A stretch of DNA of 36,953 nt from a virus, in the IMG/VR virus record IMGVR_UViG_3300045902_000374, positions 1 to 36,953 of that record. One strand, given 5' to 3'. Positions 13,916 through 22,365 of the stretch are shown piece by piece. The notes beneath the pieces were generated by a model. It searched no databases. It was not told the DNA's origin and was given only the letters and a program-made list of their open reading frames with translations. Position 1 is the first letter of the stretch, and each line of letters begins with the position of its first letter. The position numbers were made by a program, and so were the translations under genes.

Positions 13916-15256
13916 GTGGCAGAGCCAATATTTCATATTGCCGACGAAAGCGGGAACAATAACCGCAATCTTAAAAATACGTTAGGGGAACTGTACCCCG
14001 GCGCTACCGGCGACGTTCTAACGCTGCAATCAAATGGAGAATGGGCTGCGCAAGCCCCAGCGGGCGGCGGCGGCGCTAAGCTCTTTATGGAAAAGGTCAT
14101 AATTTCAGCCGATAACGTTATACCGCCGCTTTCTTATACCCCTGCAGACCCTTCACAAGTGCGGATGGTGGTTCGCAACGTAATACACACGCCAAAAAGC
14201 AATGATTTTAGTGTTTTGGGGAAAAACGTAACGATTGCAAATACTGGTTATGTAATTAAAGCGGGTTGGCACGTAGAATTTCACTACGAAACTCTCGACA
14301 CAATCGTAATGCCTACAATAACGTCGTTTAGTCCTACAAGCGGCACGATAGCCGAAACGGTGGTCATTACAGGCGCGAACTTTGTAAACGTTCAATCGGT
14401 AACAATAGGCGAGGTTAATCAACCATCATTTGTTGTTGATTCCCCAACACAAATAACCGTAACGCTTGTTAATGGCTCTTACGTTGGTACGGATGTAGTC
14501 GTAACAACTGGCACAGGGACAGCCTCGCAATCGGGTTTCACGTTCAACAGCCCAGCGCCAACAATTACAAATATATCGCCGTTAATCTCTGCTATTGGCA
14601 ACGAGGTTGTAATAACAGGCGTTAATTTCATAAATGTTTCAAGTGTGAAATTTGGCGGTGTTAATGCTGCTTCGTATATTGTAGATAGCTCTACGCAATT
14701 GCGAGGCGTTATAGCGGACACAGGCGCGGCGGGGACGGTAGAAATTACAACCCCGTTTGGCACGGCAACGAGCGCCCAATCTATTACGCTTGACCAGATA
14801 CTTATTTTCCCTAGGTCCGGTCGTACAATGACTAACAACCTTACGGTATTTGGCGGGCTTAATTATGTTGCTAGCGCTAGCTCTTTCGCATTTGCGGGGC
14901 GTGAGCCGTATTTGGCGTTTAACCTCGTTTATACAGATTTTTGGCTCGCAAGTAGCGGTACAAATGAATGGTTGCAAATTCAATTCCCATTACGCGCTAG
15001 AGTCCGAAGGTATCAATTAGCGACCGCGAACGTTAATAACAGCCATCACCCCCGAAATTGGCTTTTCCAAGCTTGGGACGGGTCCGCATGGGTAACGCTT
15101 GACACAAAGGTTAATCAGTTTTTATCATTTAATACTACCTATAACTACCCTATAACTAACAACGTCTATTACGACCGATACAGATTGTTTGTGCAAAATA
15201 CGCAGACAGCAGGATGGGCGGCAGCATTGGCTAACTTAATTCTTCACCCTGTATAA
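13916..15256 (+). CDS. Adhesin with two IPT/TIG domains and a C-terminal discoidin-like domain
   Basis: 446 residues from a GTG with no obvious ribosome site. The N-terminal part (about 1-50) carries SGNNNRNLKNTLGELYPGATGDVLTLQSNGEWAAQ in pieces common at fibre starts, then a short glycine hinge (GGGGA, about 50-54). Two Ig-like IPT/TIG domains follow at about 132-210 (ITSFSPTSGTIAETVVITGANF) and 214-292 (ITNISPLISAIGNEVVITGVNF). The remainder (about 300-446; FWLASSGTNEWLQIQFP, RRYQLATAN, RNWLFQAWDGSAWVTLDT) matches the F5/8 type C (discoidin) sugar-binding layout. A carbohydrate-binding tail fibre or side protein is likely. Confidence 0.75.
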   Translation: MAEPIFHIADESGNNNRNLKNTLGELYPGATGDVLTLQSNGEWAAQAPAGGGGAKLFMEKVIISADNVIPPLSYTPADPSQVRMVVRNVIHTPKSNDFSVLGKNVTIANTGYVIKAGWHVEFHYETLDTIVMPTITSFSPTSGTIAETVVITGANFVNVQSVTIGEVNQPSFVVDSPTQITVTLVNGSYVGTDVVVTTGTGTASQSGFTFNSPAPTITNISPLISAIGNEVVITGVNFINVSSVKFGGVNAASYIVDSSTQLRGVIADTGAAGTVEITTPFGTATSAQSITLDQILIFPRSGRTMTNNLTVFGGLNYVASASSFAFAGREPYLAFNLVYTDFWLASSGTNEWLQIQFPLRARVRRYQLATANVNNSHHPRNWLFQAWDGSAWVTLDTKVNQFLSFNTTYNYPITNNVYYDRYRLFVQNTQTAGWAAALANLILHPV

Positions 15257-18043
15257 ATGACACAAACACATTTTTCCCAAATAACTCCTATCCCGCCTTC
15301 GCATATTGATACAGTCGGCGCGGTAAATGGGAACAGCATAGTTTTCAACGGCACATCATACGTACCGTTGTTCCCTGTTTCGGCGTTTAATAATGGAACG
15401 CCTTTGGGTCGTGTGGAAGAAATTAATATCACGGGCGCGGGCGGTTTTGCAAGCGTAAGCGGTAAGCGCATGACAATTAACGTAGGTAGTGGATTTAAGG
15501 CGCGTTCGACCTCTCCCCTTATCCCGTATCAGGATATTACATTTTTAGACATAGGAGCGGGCTTATTAGCGGGCTTTAGCCCTAATACGCTAACAATATC
15601 AGCAAGCGCCGCAACGCCTGTCATCGGTATTTCTAACGCAGGCAGCGGGGCTGGTATTGTAGAAAATCCTGGCGCTAGCAGCTCGTTTACACTTCGTAGT
15701 ATTAGCGCCGGTTTGGGGATTACTGTAACACAGATAGGAAGCGTCATACAGATTAGCAGTAATGCAGGCGGCGGTGGAGGCGGCGGGCTTTCCGGAGTTT
15801 CTGGTAACGGTTTGACCGTTTTCCCTAATGCCGTTACTTTAGCATTAGCAAACAATTCAAGCGCGGGCGCAGCCCCAGCGCTTACGGGAATATCTACCGA
15901 CTATCTAGCAGGGGACGGCGTATATCGCGCTTTGCCTAGTTCTTCAGGCGTTACGACATTTAACGGATTTAACGGCGCGATACAACTTATGAACGGCATG
16001 AATACGATCGTTGTACCATTGGGCGGCGGTCAGTTCCGCATAGATGCAACGGGCGGCGGTGGAGGCGGCGGCGCGGTAAATCAAGTAACAAGCGGCGCCC
16101 CTTCGGTTCTTACTGTTTCGCCCACAAGCGGGAATGTTGTAATAACTCCAAACGGACAATCTGTAACGCTTAATAGCGCTTGGAATCCTAGTACGCGACT
16201 GCTTAGTATCCCCGTTGGCGTGTATCAAAACGGCATTTTAACAAGTTCCGCATTGAATCAATTTGACTTGTCCGCAACGGGCGGCTATGGTACGGTAGAG
16301 GTGCGATACAACGGCGTTACAATCAATCCAGCGGCTGCAATACTTAATTTTACAGGCGCGGGCGTTACAAACGTTTTTAACGGCGTTGGAACTGAAATTA
16401 ACATTGCGGGCGGTGGCGGTGGCGGTATAGCTGGAATTTCTGTAAACGGTATAGGCGCATACACTAATCTAATTTTTAACGGCGCGGGCGTTACCGTCTC
16501 TGGCAATCAAATCACTATTCCAGGCGGCGGAGGCGGCGGTGGAGGCGGATTAGTTGGCACAAGCGGTAACGGTCTTGTTGTAACTCCTAACAGCGTTTCC
16601 CTTAATCTGGCTAGTATAAGTAGCCCCGGCGCTATGCCGGCGCTCCCAAATAATCCCAATCTTTTCCTTAACGGCGTTGGCGCGTGGGCTGCTCCTTCAG
16701 GCGGTGGAGGCGGCGGCATAGCTGGAATTTCTGTAAACGGTATAGGCACATACACTAATCTAATTTTTAACGGCGCGGGCGTTACCGTCTCTGGCAACCA
16801 AATAACTATTCCAGGCGGTGGAGGAGGCGGCGGCGGCGCGGTAAATCAAGTAACAAGCGGGAACGCAAGCGTTTTGCAAGTTTCGCCCACAAGCGGGAAC
16901 GTTGTAATAACTCCGATAGGAACGACGGCGTCTTTCACGCCTTCCGTCAATTATTCAACGGCTGTATTAAGTCTTGCTTCTACGACGCATAACGGCGGCA
17001 TACTATCGTCGCAAGGGACGCAGTTTATTGATTTATTGCCGTTACTGGGCATAACCGTAGCAAGTTTTGCAAACCAAAACGACGTAGCCGCGAGTATGTT
17101 TTCTTCTAACACGCGAACACTTCGGCTCCGCGCTGGGACAGGCGTAACGCTGACCGGTTCAACGCCGCTACCTAATGTAGCGGATATAGTTATCAACGCG
17201 GCGGGCGGCGGCGGTGGCGGCGCGGTGAATCAAGTAACGAGCGGGAACGCAAGCGTTTTGCAAGTTTCGCCCACAAGCGGGAACGTTGTAATAACTCCGA
17301 TAGGAACGACGGCGTCTTTCACGCCTTCCGTCAATTATTCAACGGCTGTATTAAGTCTTGCTTCTACGACGCATAACGGCGGCATACTATCGTCGCAAGG
17401 GACGCAGTCTATTAATCTATTGCCGTTACTGGGGATAGCCGTAATAAGTTATCCAACTCCAACCGCTCCGGGTCCGACTACGCTTCTTTCTGGTGTAAGA
17501 ACTCTTACGCTGCGCGCTGGTACAGGCGTAACGTTGGACGCGTCGTCGTCGGGAGGAGGTGTAGCGGATATAGTTATCAACGCGGCGGGCGGCGGCAATT
17601 TGCCCCCCGCAGCGCCAAACGATTTCCTTTTTTACAGCGGACCCTCTTGGGCAGCTTCAAACGTAGTAAAATATACCCCCACTAGCGCTGTTAGCGCTGT
17701 GTTCCATCATAAAGATAGCACGCCTACAAACGGCGTAATCTTTGGCTCTTCATCAACGTCGCTGGTTAATCAAAACATATCTGTTTTGGCTTCCGCTTTT
17801 ACGGAAATAAAGGGTTCTAGCATACAAATAGCATCAACTAGCGGATATTTATACCTAGATGTAGGCGGTGGCACGTATGAAATCGGCGCTCTACCGACGC
17901 CTGGTGCAATCGTGTATGGGAATTCTGGCTCTAGGCAAGGCTTTTTCGGCAAAACTCCTATCCCGCGCCCTAATGTAACAGCCGGCAGCCTTGCCTCTTT
18001 GCAAACAGCGCTCGCAAATCTTGGACTAATCAATTTGGTTTAA
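15257..18043 (+). CDS. Giant glycine-rich tail fibre with internal repeats
   Basis: 928 residues, starting directly after the previous stop. The N-terminus (HIDTVGAVNGNSIVFNGTSYVPL) is a fibre-type beta repeat. From about residue 170 onward, runs of 5-9 glycines alternate with short beta units. Two near-identical units (about 391-423 and 488-520; AGISVNGIG...NLIFNGAGVTVSGNQITIP) and three AVNQVTSG units occur, the last two almost identical. The C-terminus (about 790-928) looks like a distal domain (VFHHKDSTPTNGVIFGSSS, GSRQGFFGKTPIPRP) ending SLQTALANLGLI. Polyglycine runs in phage adhesins can pack as polyglycine-II bundles. It is probably the long tail fibre or a side fibre. Confidence 0.75.
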   Translation: MTQTHFSQITPIPPSHIDTVGAVNGNSIVFNGTSYVPLFPVSAFNNGTPLGRVEEINITGAGGFASVSGKRMTINVGSGFKARSTSPLIPYQDITFLDIGAGLLAGFSPNTLTISASAATPVIGISNAGSGAGIVENPGASSSFTLRSISAGLGITVTQIGSVIQISSNAGGGGGGGLSGVSGNGLTVFPNAVTLALANNSSAGAAPALTGISTDYLAGDGVYRALPSSSGVTTFNGFNGAIQLMNGMNTIVVPLGGGQFRIDATGGGGGGGAVNQVTSGAPSVLTVSPTSGNVVITPNGQSVTLNSAWNPSTRLLSIPVGVYQNGILTSSALNQFDLSATGGYGTVEVRYNGVTINPAAAILNFTGAGVTNVFNGVGTEINIAGGGGGGIAGISVNGIGAYTNLIFNGAGVTVSGNQITIPGGGGGGGGGLVGTSGNGLVVTPNSVSLNLASISSPGAMPALPNNPNLFLNGVGAWAAPSGGGGGGIAGISVNGIGTYTNLIFNGAGVTVSGNQITIPGGGGGGGGAVNQVTSGNASVLQVSPTSGNVVITPIGTTASFTPSVNYSTAVLSLASTTHNGGILSSQGTQFIDLLPLLGITVASFANQNDVAASMFSSNTRTLRLRAGTGVTLTGSTPLPNVADIVINAAGGGGGGAVNQVTSGNASVLQVSPTSGNVVITPIGTTASFTPSVNYSTAVLSLASTTHNGGILSSQGTQSINLLPLLGIAVISYPTPTAPGPTTLLSGVRTLTLRAGTGVTLDASSSGGGVADIVINAAGGGNLPPAAPNDFLFYSGPSWAASNVVKYTPTSAVSAVFHHKDSTPTNGVIFGSSSTSLVNQNISVLASAFTEIKGSSIQIASTSGYLYLDVGGGTYEIGALPTPGAIVYGNSGSRQGFFGKTPIPRPNVTAGSLASLQTALANLGLINLV
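16427..16816 (+). repeat. Intragenic direct repeat pair, unit A (about 99 bp, offset 291)
   Basis: Bases 16427-16525 and 16718-16816 are nearly identical, differing at only a few positions (for example GCGCATACA against GCACATACA). They encode the unit AGISVNGIG..TNLIFNGAGVTVSGNQITIP, each copy bounded by glycine-codon runs. DNA identity this high within one gene suggests recent duplication or ongoing gene conversion. Confidence 0.85.
16837..17434 (+). repeat. Intragenic direct repeat pair, unit B (about 214 bp, offset 384)
   Basis: Bases 16837-17050 and 17221-17434 match almost throughout. They encode AVNQVTSGNASVLQVSPTSGN and the following unit up to LLPLLGI. A third, diverged copy lies at about 16074-16290 (AVNQVTSGAPSVLTVSPTSGN). 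Sequence after the unit differs between copies (ITVASFANQ against IAVISYPTP), so the duplications end at domain borders. Confidence 0.85.
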
Positions 18044-18097
18044 TTTTTTAATAATTAACATTAGTTTATTTTTTTTTAACAATTTACGATACACGCT

Positions 18098-18286
18098 ATG
18101 AAAAAATTAATAGCTCTCGGACGCGGCACAACGCAAGCGCCAAGCGAAGACGGCAAAACGATGGAAACAAAAGAAGTCGTTTACGCTCAATATGAAGAAG
18201 AAACAAAATTCGGTAAAGGCACGATGCAACTCTTGATAGATGAAGAAACCTTCAAGAAAGTTGAAGCGCTTTTAGCAGTGGATTAA
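18098..18286 (+). CDS. Small hypothetical protein before terminase
   Basis: 62 residues, preceded by a T-rich 54-base leader (18044-18097) that may hold the promoter of the packaging operon. The chain is beta-rich with a final helix (KKLIALGRGTTQAP, TKEVVYAQYEEETKFGKGTMQLLIDEETFKKVEALL). No Shine-Dalgarno site is seen. It lies 19 bases before the small terminase gene. Function unknown. Confidence 0.6.
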   Translation: MKKLIALGRGTTQAPSEDGKTMETKEVVYAQYEEETKFGKGTMQLLIDEETFKKVEALLAVD

Positions 18287-18305
18287 TTGCAAAGGGAGGC
18301 GCAAT

Positions 18306-18776
18306 ATGAACGCATGGGATAGGCAACCGAACGAGAGCGCAGCGCAATACAGGGCTTTTCTTTCGTACCTCAAAGAACGCAGTGTGGAAGCGGCGTACAG
18401 AGAATATATGAAAGGGAAAAAGCCGAAAAAAGCCGACAAGGGTACGGGCAAAGCCTCTGGCGCTTTCAAGGATTGGTATCGTTTTTTCAACTGGAAAAAA
18501 CGGGCTGAAGAATACGATTGGCATATCAATCAAAGCGCTATACAAGCAACAGTAAAGGCGCGGCGTAACGAATATGTCAAGCGCACGGAGTTATATCGTG
18601 AAATGGCAGAGCAGGCGCACGAAGCGGTAAGAAGGAAGCTAATGGGCGACAAACTCTTGGAAGGCGTTAAATTAGGCGAACTTATCGAAATGGCGCGATA
18701 TTACGACGTTGAGCATTTGGCAGAAATTGAGCGGACTAATCTTTTGGAACTGCGCGCCACAATGGAACAACGATGA
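18306..18776 (+). CDS. Terminase small subunit (putative)
   Basis: 156 residues with a strong ribosome site (AGGGAGG, 18293-18299) before the ATG. It starts WDRQPNESAAQYRAFLSYL, seen in small terminase subunits of this class. A helix-turn-helix-like region follows (about 55-75; GAFKDWYRFFNWKKRAEEYD), then a long helical part (VKRTELYREMAEQAHEAVRRKL). It recognises phage DNA for packaging and loads the large subunit. The stop overlaps the large-subunit start (ATGA), which strongly supports the assignment. Confidence 0.8.
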   Translation: MNAWDRQPNESAAQYRAFLSYLKERSVEAAYREYMKGKKPKKADKGTGKASGAFKDWYRFFNWKKRAEEYDWHINQSAIQATVKARRNEYVKRTELYREMAEQAHEAVRRKLMGDKLLEGVKLGELIEMARYYDVEHLAEIERTNLLELRATMEQR

Positions 18777-19999
18777 ACATAGCACAGCAATACAAGTCGA
18801 AAATCATACGCGACGCGTTCAAGGCGCGCCCTTTGAAAGCAGACGGGAGCGTGTTTGACAAAATTTCGCGCTCTAACCCGCACGAAGCTCAAAGAGTTTT
18901 GTTGGCGCAACAATCGCGGTTCAATGTGGCGGTATGTGGTCGTAGATTTGGCAAGACAGAATTAACGAAAGAGATATTGTTGCCAACGCTAAAACAGGCG
19001 TTACCATGCGCCTATTTTGCGCCGACGTATAAAATGCTCTCTTTGGTATGGAAGGATTTTAAGAGCAGTTTTTACGCGGCTATTGCGGCGGTAAACGTTC
19101 AAGAAAAACGTTTAGAGTTTAAGAATGGCTCTTCGTTAGATTTTTGGTCGTTGGATAGCTTTGATAGTGTGCGCGGTCGGAAGTACGCCTGCGGGGTCAT
19201 TGACGAAGCGGCAATGGTGCGAGACTTGGAAGAAGCTTGGCTTCAGGTTATCCGTCCGACGCTCACGGATTATGCCGGCAAAGCATGGTTTTTGAGTACG
19301 CCAAAGGGTATGAACTACTTTTATACATTGTATAGTAAGGGCGTCCACGGTGAAAATGGCTGGGTTTCGTGGCAATATCCAACGTCGGCAAACCCTTATA
19401 TCTCTAAATCAGAAATTGAATCTGCCAGGCAAGAATTGCCAAGTTTGGTATTTCAACAAGAGTATTTGGCTGAATTTGTCGAAATGGCGGGAACGCTTAT
19501 CAAGCGCGAATACTTGCGTACAGGCTCAATACCTAGCGGATTAGAATACTATATGGGCGTGGACTTGGCAATTTCTACAAAATCAACAGCAGATTATACG
19601 GCTATCGCTGTACTTGGCAGGGATAGCTCCGGTATAATATATCTTTGCGATGTTGCGCGGGCAAGATTGAATTTCCACGATGCTATGGATTGGATTTTAA
19701 CGTATGCCGACAAGTGGAATGTTGAAACAATTAACGTGGAACAGACGCAATACCAAGCGGCGGCGGTGCAAGAACTGTTGTTGCGTAGCCAGCACACTGT
19801 TTGGGGCGTCAAGCCCAAGAAAGACAAGGTTACGCGATTTATGGGGATGCAGGCGCGGTACGAGCAAGGGCAAGTAATTCACAGCCCATCAATTAGCGAC
19901 GAATATGAAAAGGAATTGCTTGCGTTCCCTTACGGCGAACATGACGATATGGTGGACGCGGTAAGCTACGCGTACATGAGTTTTGGGATCGGCGTATAA
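18773..19999 (+). CDS. Terminase large subunit
   Basis: 408 residues. The ATPase domain has Walker A GRRFGKT at 56-62 and Walker B VIDE at 142-145. The RNase H-fold nuclease domain shows YMGVDLAIS with Asp264, INVEQTQ with Glu323, and HDDMVDA with Asp391/Asp392/Asp395. It pumps DNA into the prohead and cuts it into genome lengths. At 408 residues it is on the short side but both domains are complete. It follows the small subunit by a 4-base overlap and precedes the portal by 29 bases. Confidence 0.95.
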   Translation: MNIAQQYKSKIIRDAFKARPLKADGSVFDKISRSNPHEAQRVLLAQQSRFNVAVCGRRFGKTELTKEILLPTLKQALPCAYFAPTYKMLSLVWKDFKSSFYAAIAAVNVQEKRLEFKNGSSLDFWSLDSFDSVRGRKYACGVIDEAAMVRDLEEAWLQVIRPTLTDYAGKAWFLSTPKGMNYFYTLYSKGVHGENGWVSWQYPTSANPYISKSEIESARQELPSLVFQQEYLAEFVEMAGTLIKREYLRTGSIPSGLEYYMGVDLAISTKSTADYTAIAVLGRDSSGIIYLCDVARARLNFHDAMDWILTYADKWNVETINVEQTQYQAAAVQELLLRSQHTVWGVKPKKDKVTRFMGMQARYEQGQVIHSPSISDEYEKELLAFPYGEHDDMVDAVSYAYMSFGIGV

Positions 20000-20028
20000 A
20001 CTGCATCTGTACACTGTCGGAATAAAAA

Positions 20029-22134
20029 ATGACAATTAAAGAGCGCTTTCAAAATTTTTTGCAGCCATCTCGAAAAAGTTTTTGGGCTGTGCAGTCTAAC
20101 GAATGGGATTTGGAACTACAAAACATTCGGCGGGCGTTAGGAGCATTTGATTTGTCGGTGCAAAACGCATACATACAAAACGATGCTGTTTTTGCTATTG
20201 TTTCGCGGTTTGTGTTACAATTCCAAGAGCCGGTTTTGCTTGTGCAGGATATGTTTGGCGAAACAATCCCTGACCATCCTATACGCGCCCTGTTAGCGCG
20301 TCCAAACGTGGATAGTAGCGAGTCCGACTTATACAGCTCGATTGCAACATTTTGGGCGACTGGCGGGATAGCGTATTTGCACAAATTACGCAACCGGCGC
20401 GGCGCTCTTGTAGGATTGCGGGCGTATTCGTCGGCTCAAATACTGCCAAAGTACAAAAGCGGCGTCGTTTCGCATTACGAGGCAAATATCAACAACAGTC
20501 CTATACGATTGCCGATAGAGGATATTATCGCTGTCCCGTTCCCTGTGAAGGATGACATGGGGCGCGGCATCCCGCCTTTTTTACCTAGCCTCTTACAGGT
20601 TATGACAGATTCGGAAGCGACGCGGTATCTGTTTTCTGTACTGAAAAATGACGCTGTCCCGCGCACTGTCATTACACAGTCAAGTGAAATTAGTCTAGGG
20701 AATGCGCAACGGGATTTGATTAAGCGGCAATTTATGGACATTTTTGGCGGCAAGGGTAGGGGCGAGCCGCTTGTATTGCCAACAGGCGCAAACATAGAAC
20801 GGGTTTCTCTTTCGTTGCAAGAGCTAACGTTGGACGCGCTAAGGAAAGTGCCCGAAGCGCGCTTGTGCGCTGCGTTGCAAGTGCCGCCCGAATTGGTGGG
20901 CTTGAGCGTGGGGCTAGAAAATAGCACATACAGCAACAAGGCAGAGGCGCGAAGATTATTCGTAGAAAATACGATGAGCGCCTTTTGGCGTTATTGCGCA
21001 GAGGCTATCGAGCGCGGTTTACGTCCTGAATTTGGGGATGAATACGAACTTGTATTTGACCTGTCGAAGGTTCTTGCGCTACAAGAAAACCAGGACGCTA
21101 AGCAGGCGCGCATCGTTACAGCATTTGAGAAAGGCATTATTACTCGTAATGAGGCGCGTTCGATGATGGGACTAGAGACATTGCCTGACCAAGACGTTTT
21201 CATTCAAGATATAGTCAAGTCCGCGCAGCAATTACCACAAGTGGGGTCTCTTGAAACTTCATCGTTTACACTCCTTGAGCAAAAGCAAAACGCCCATGCA
21301 CAGCCAGGCAACAAGTCTTTTTGCGGTGGAGATGGATGCGCAGGCGAGGGATGTACCAACATTTGCCCGAAAAATGCAGACTTTTACACGAAAGATATGG
21401 TAATGGAATGGAAAAAATGGGATGATTTAGCAGATACATTTTCAGAGACGTTGCAAAAGAGCATGAAGCCTGTGTTTGCCTCGCTAGAAAAAGAAATACT
21501 TCGTAATATCGCAAAAGCACAAAAAGACCTAAATACTGACATTGACTTGTTTGATATTGAAGATTTCCGCGATGCGCTGGCAAAAGCGACAGGCTCGAAA
21601 CTCCAGGAGTTTTTGCTTTTTATTGCACGGCAAGCCGCAAACGCTGTTAATACGTCATGGGACGACATAAAAGACGATTTTGCTAAACAGCTAGGAAATC
21701 TTTTTGGCGTATCTATTGAGCGCATTACAGGCGTGGCGGACACGCTACGCGAAGAGTTGCGGGCTTTCATCCAAACCATTGCCGACAAACCCATTGCAGA
21801 GGTAACGGAACAGTTGCAAGCGCATTTTGGGAATGTTTTGGGTAGTCCCGCGCGTGTGGCGCGAATAGCGCGAACAACAGCGACGGCGGCGACGGCTGGC
21901 TCGCAGCGCGCAACGTGGGAAATTGCAGGTTTCAAAGTGGCATGGCTTACACAGCGGGATGGGAAAGTACGCCCCGCGCATAGAGCTATGGACGGCGTAG
22001 AGGTGGATGTAGGTGAAAAATTCCGATACGTTGATGAAAACGGCAACATTGTAGAGGGCAACTATCCTGCGAACATGAGTACTGCGAGCGGGTCGGTAAA
22101 TTGTCGCTGTTATTTAAGACCAATCCGCAAATAA
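20029..22134 (+). CDS. Portal protein fused to a MuF-like head morphogenesis domain
   Basis: 701 residues, against roughly 400-450 for a plain HK97-type portal. Residues about 1-410 are the portal: NAYIQNDAVFAIVSRFV, DLYSSIATFWATGGIAYLHKL, EARLCAALQVPPELVGL, and EARSMMGLETLPDQD at the end. Residues about 590-700 are a MuF/SPP1 gp7-like domain: RVARIARTTATAATAGSQRA, AWLTQRDGKVRPAHRAMDG, ANMSTASGSVNCRCYLRPI. Between them is a helical linker with four cysteines, Cys432, Cys437, Cys442 and Cys446. The portal forms the dodecameric DNA gate; MuF-type proteins enter the head in a few copies. Confidence 0.9.
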   Translation: MTIKERFQNFLQPSRKSFWAVQSNEWDLELQNIRRALGAFDLSVQNAYIQNDAVFAIVSRFVLQFQEPVLLVQDMFGETIPDHPIRALLARPNVDSSESDLYSSIATFWATGGIAYLHKLRNRRGALVGLRAYSSAQILPKYKSGVVSHYEANINNSPIRLPIEDIIAVPFPVKDDMGRGIPPFLPSLLQVMTDSEATRYLFSVLKNDAVPRTVITQSSEISLGNAQRDLIKRQFMDIFGGKGRGEPLVLPTGANIERVSLSLQELTLDALRKVPEARLCAALQVPPELVGLSVGLENSTYSNKAEARRLFVENTMSAFWRYCAEAIERGLRPEFGDEYELVFDLSKVLALQENQDAKQARIVTAFEKGIITRNEARSMMGLETLPDQDVFIQDIVKSAQQLPQVGSLETSSFTLLEQKQNAHAQPGNKSFCGGDGCAGEGCTNICPKNADFYTKDMVMEWKKWDDLADTFSETLQKSMKPVFASLEKEILRNIAKAQKDLNTDIDLFDIEDFRDALAKATGSKLQEFLLFIARQAANAVNTSWDDIKDDFAKQLGNLFGVSIERITGVADTLREELRAFIQTIADKPIAEVTEQLQAHFGNVLGSPARVARIARTTATAATAGSQRATWEIAGFKVAWLTQRDGKVRPAHRAMDGVEVDVGEKFRYVDENGNIVEGNYPANMSTASGSVNCRCYLRPIRK

Positions 22135-22152
22135 CCGCTAAAAACTAACGCT

Positions 22153-22365
22153 ATGCCAACAAAGAAAAAATTTTCGACACGTGCAGAAATATTGCATACG
22201 ACCGATGCAATTAATGAAAAAAAACGTAAATTGCGACTACATATCTCGCAATGCCAACGCCAAGACAGGTCAACCCTTTACGGAGCATTGCAGGATTGCG
22301 ATGAAAAAACGCTCGCAACGCTCACAGATGTTTTCTCTATTGTTCTTAAAAGGCGCATATGCTAA
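22153..22365 (+). CDS. Small basic hypothetical protein
   Basis: 70 residues, 18 bases after the portal, no ribosome site seen. It is basic and helical (KKKFSTRAEIL, AINEKKRKLRLHISQC, DRSTLYGALQD, LATLTDVFSIVLKRR). It overlaps the next gene by 7 bases. The family is not recognised; it may be a minor head or regulatory protein. Confidence 0.5.
   Translation: MPTKKKFSTRAEILHTTDAINEKKRKLRLHISQCQRQDRSTLYGALQDCDEKTLATLTDVFSIVLKRRIC

Noticed and set aside
15770-17600. Repeats in the fibre gene considered as a CRISPR or minisatellite array
   Set aside because: The repeats stay in frame, encode protein units and vary in spacing. They lack uniform short repeats with unique spacers.
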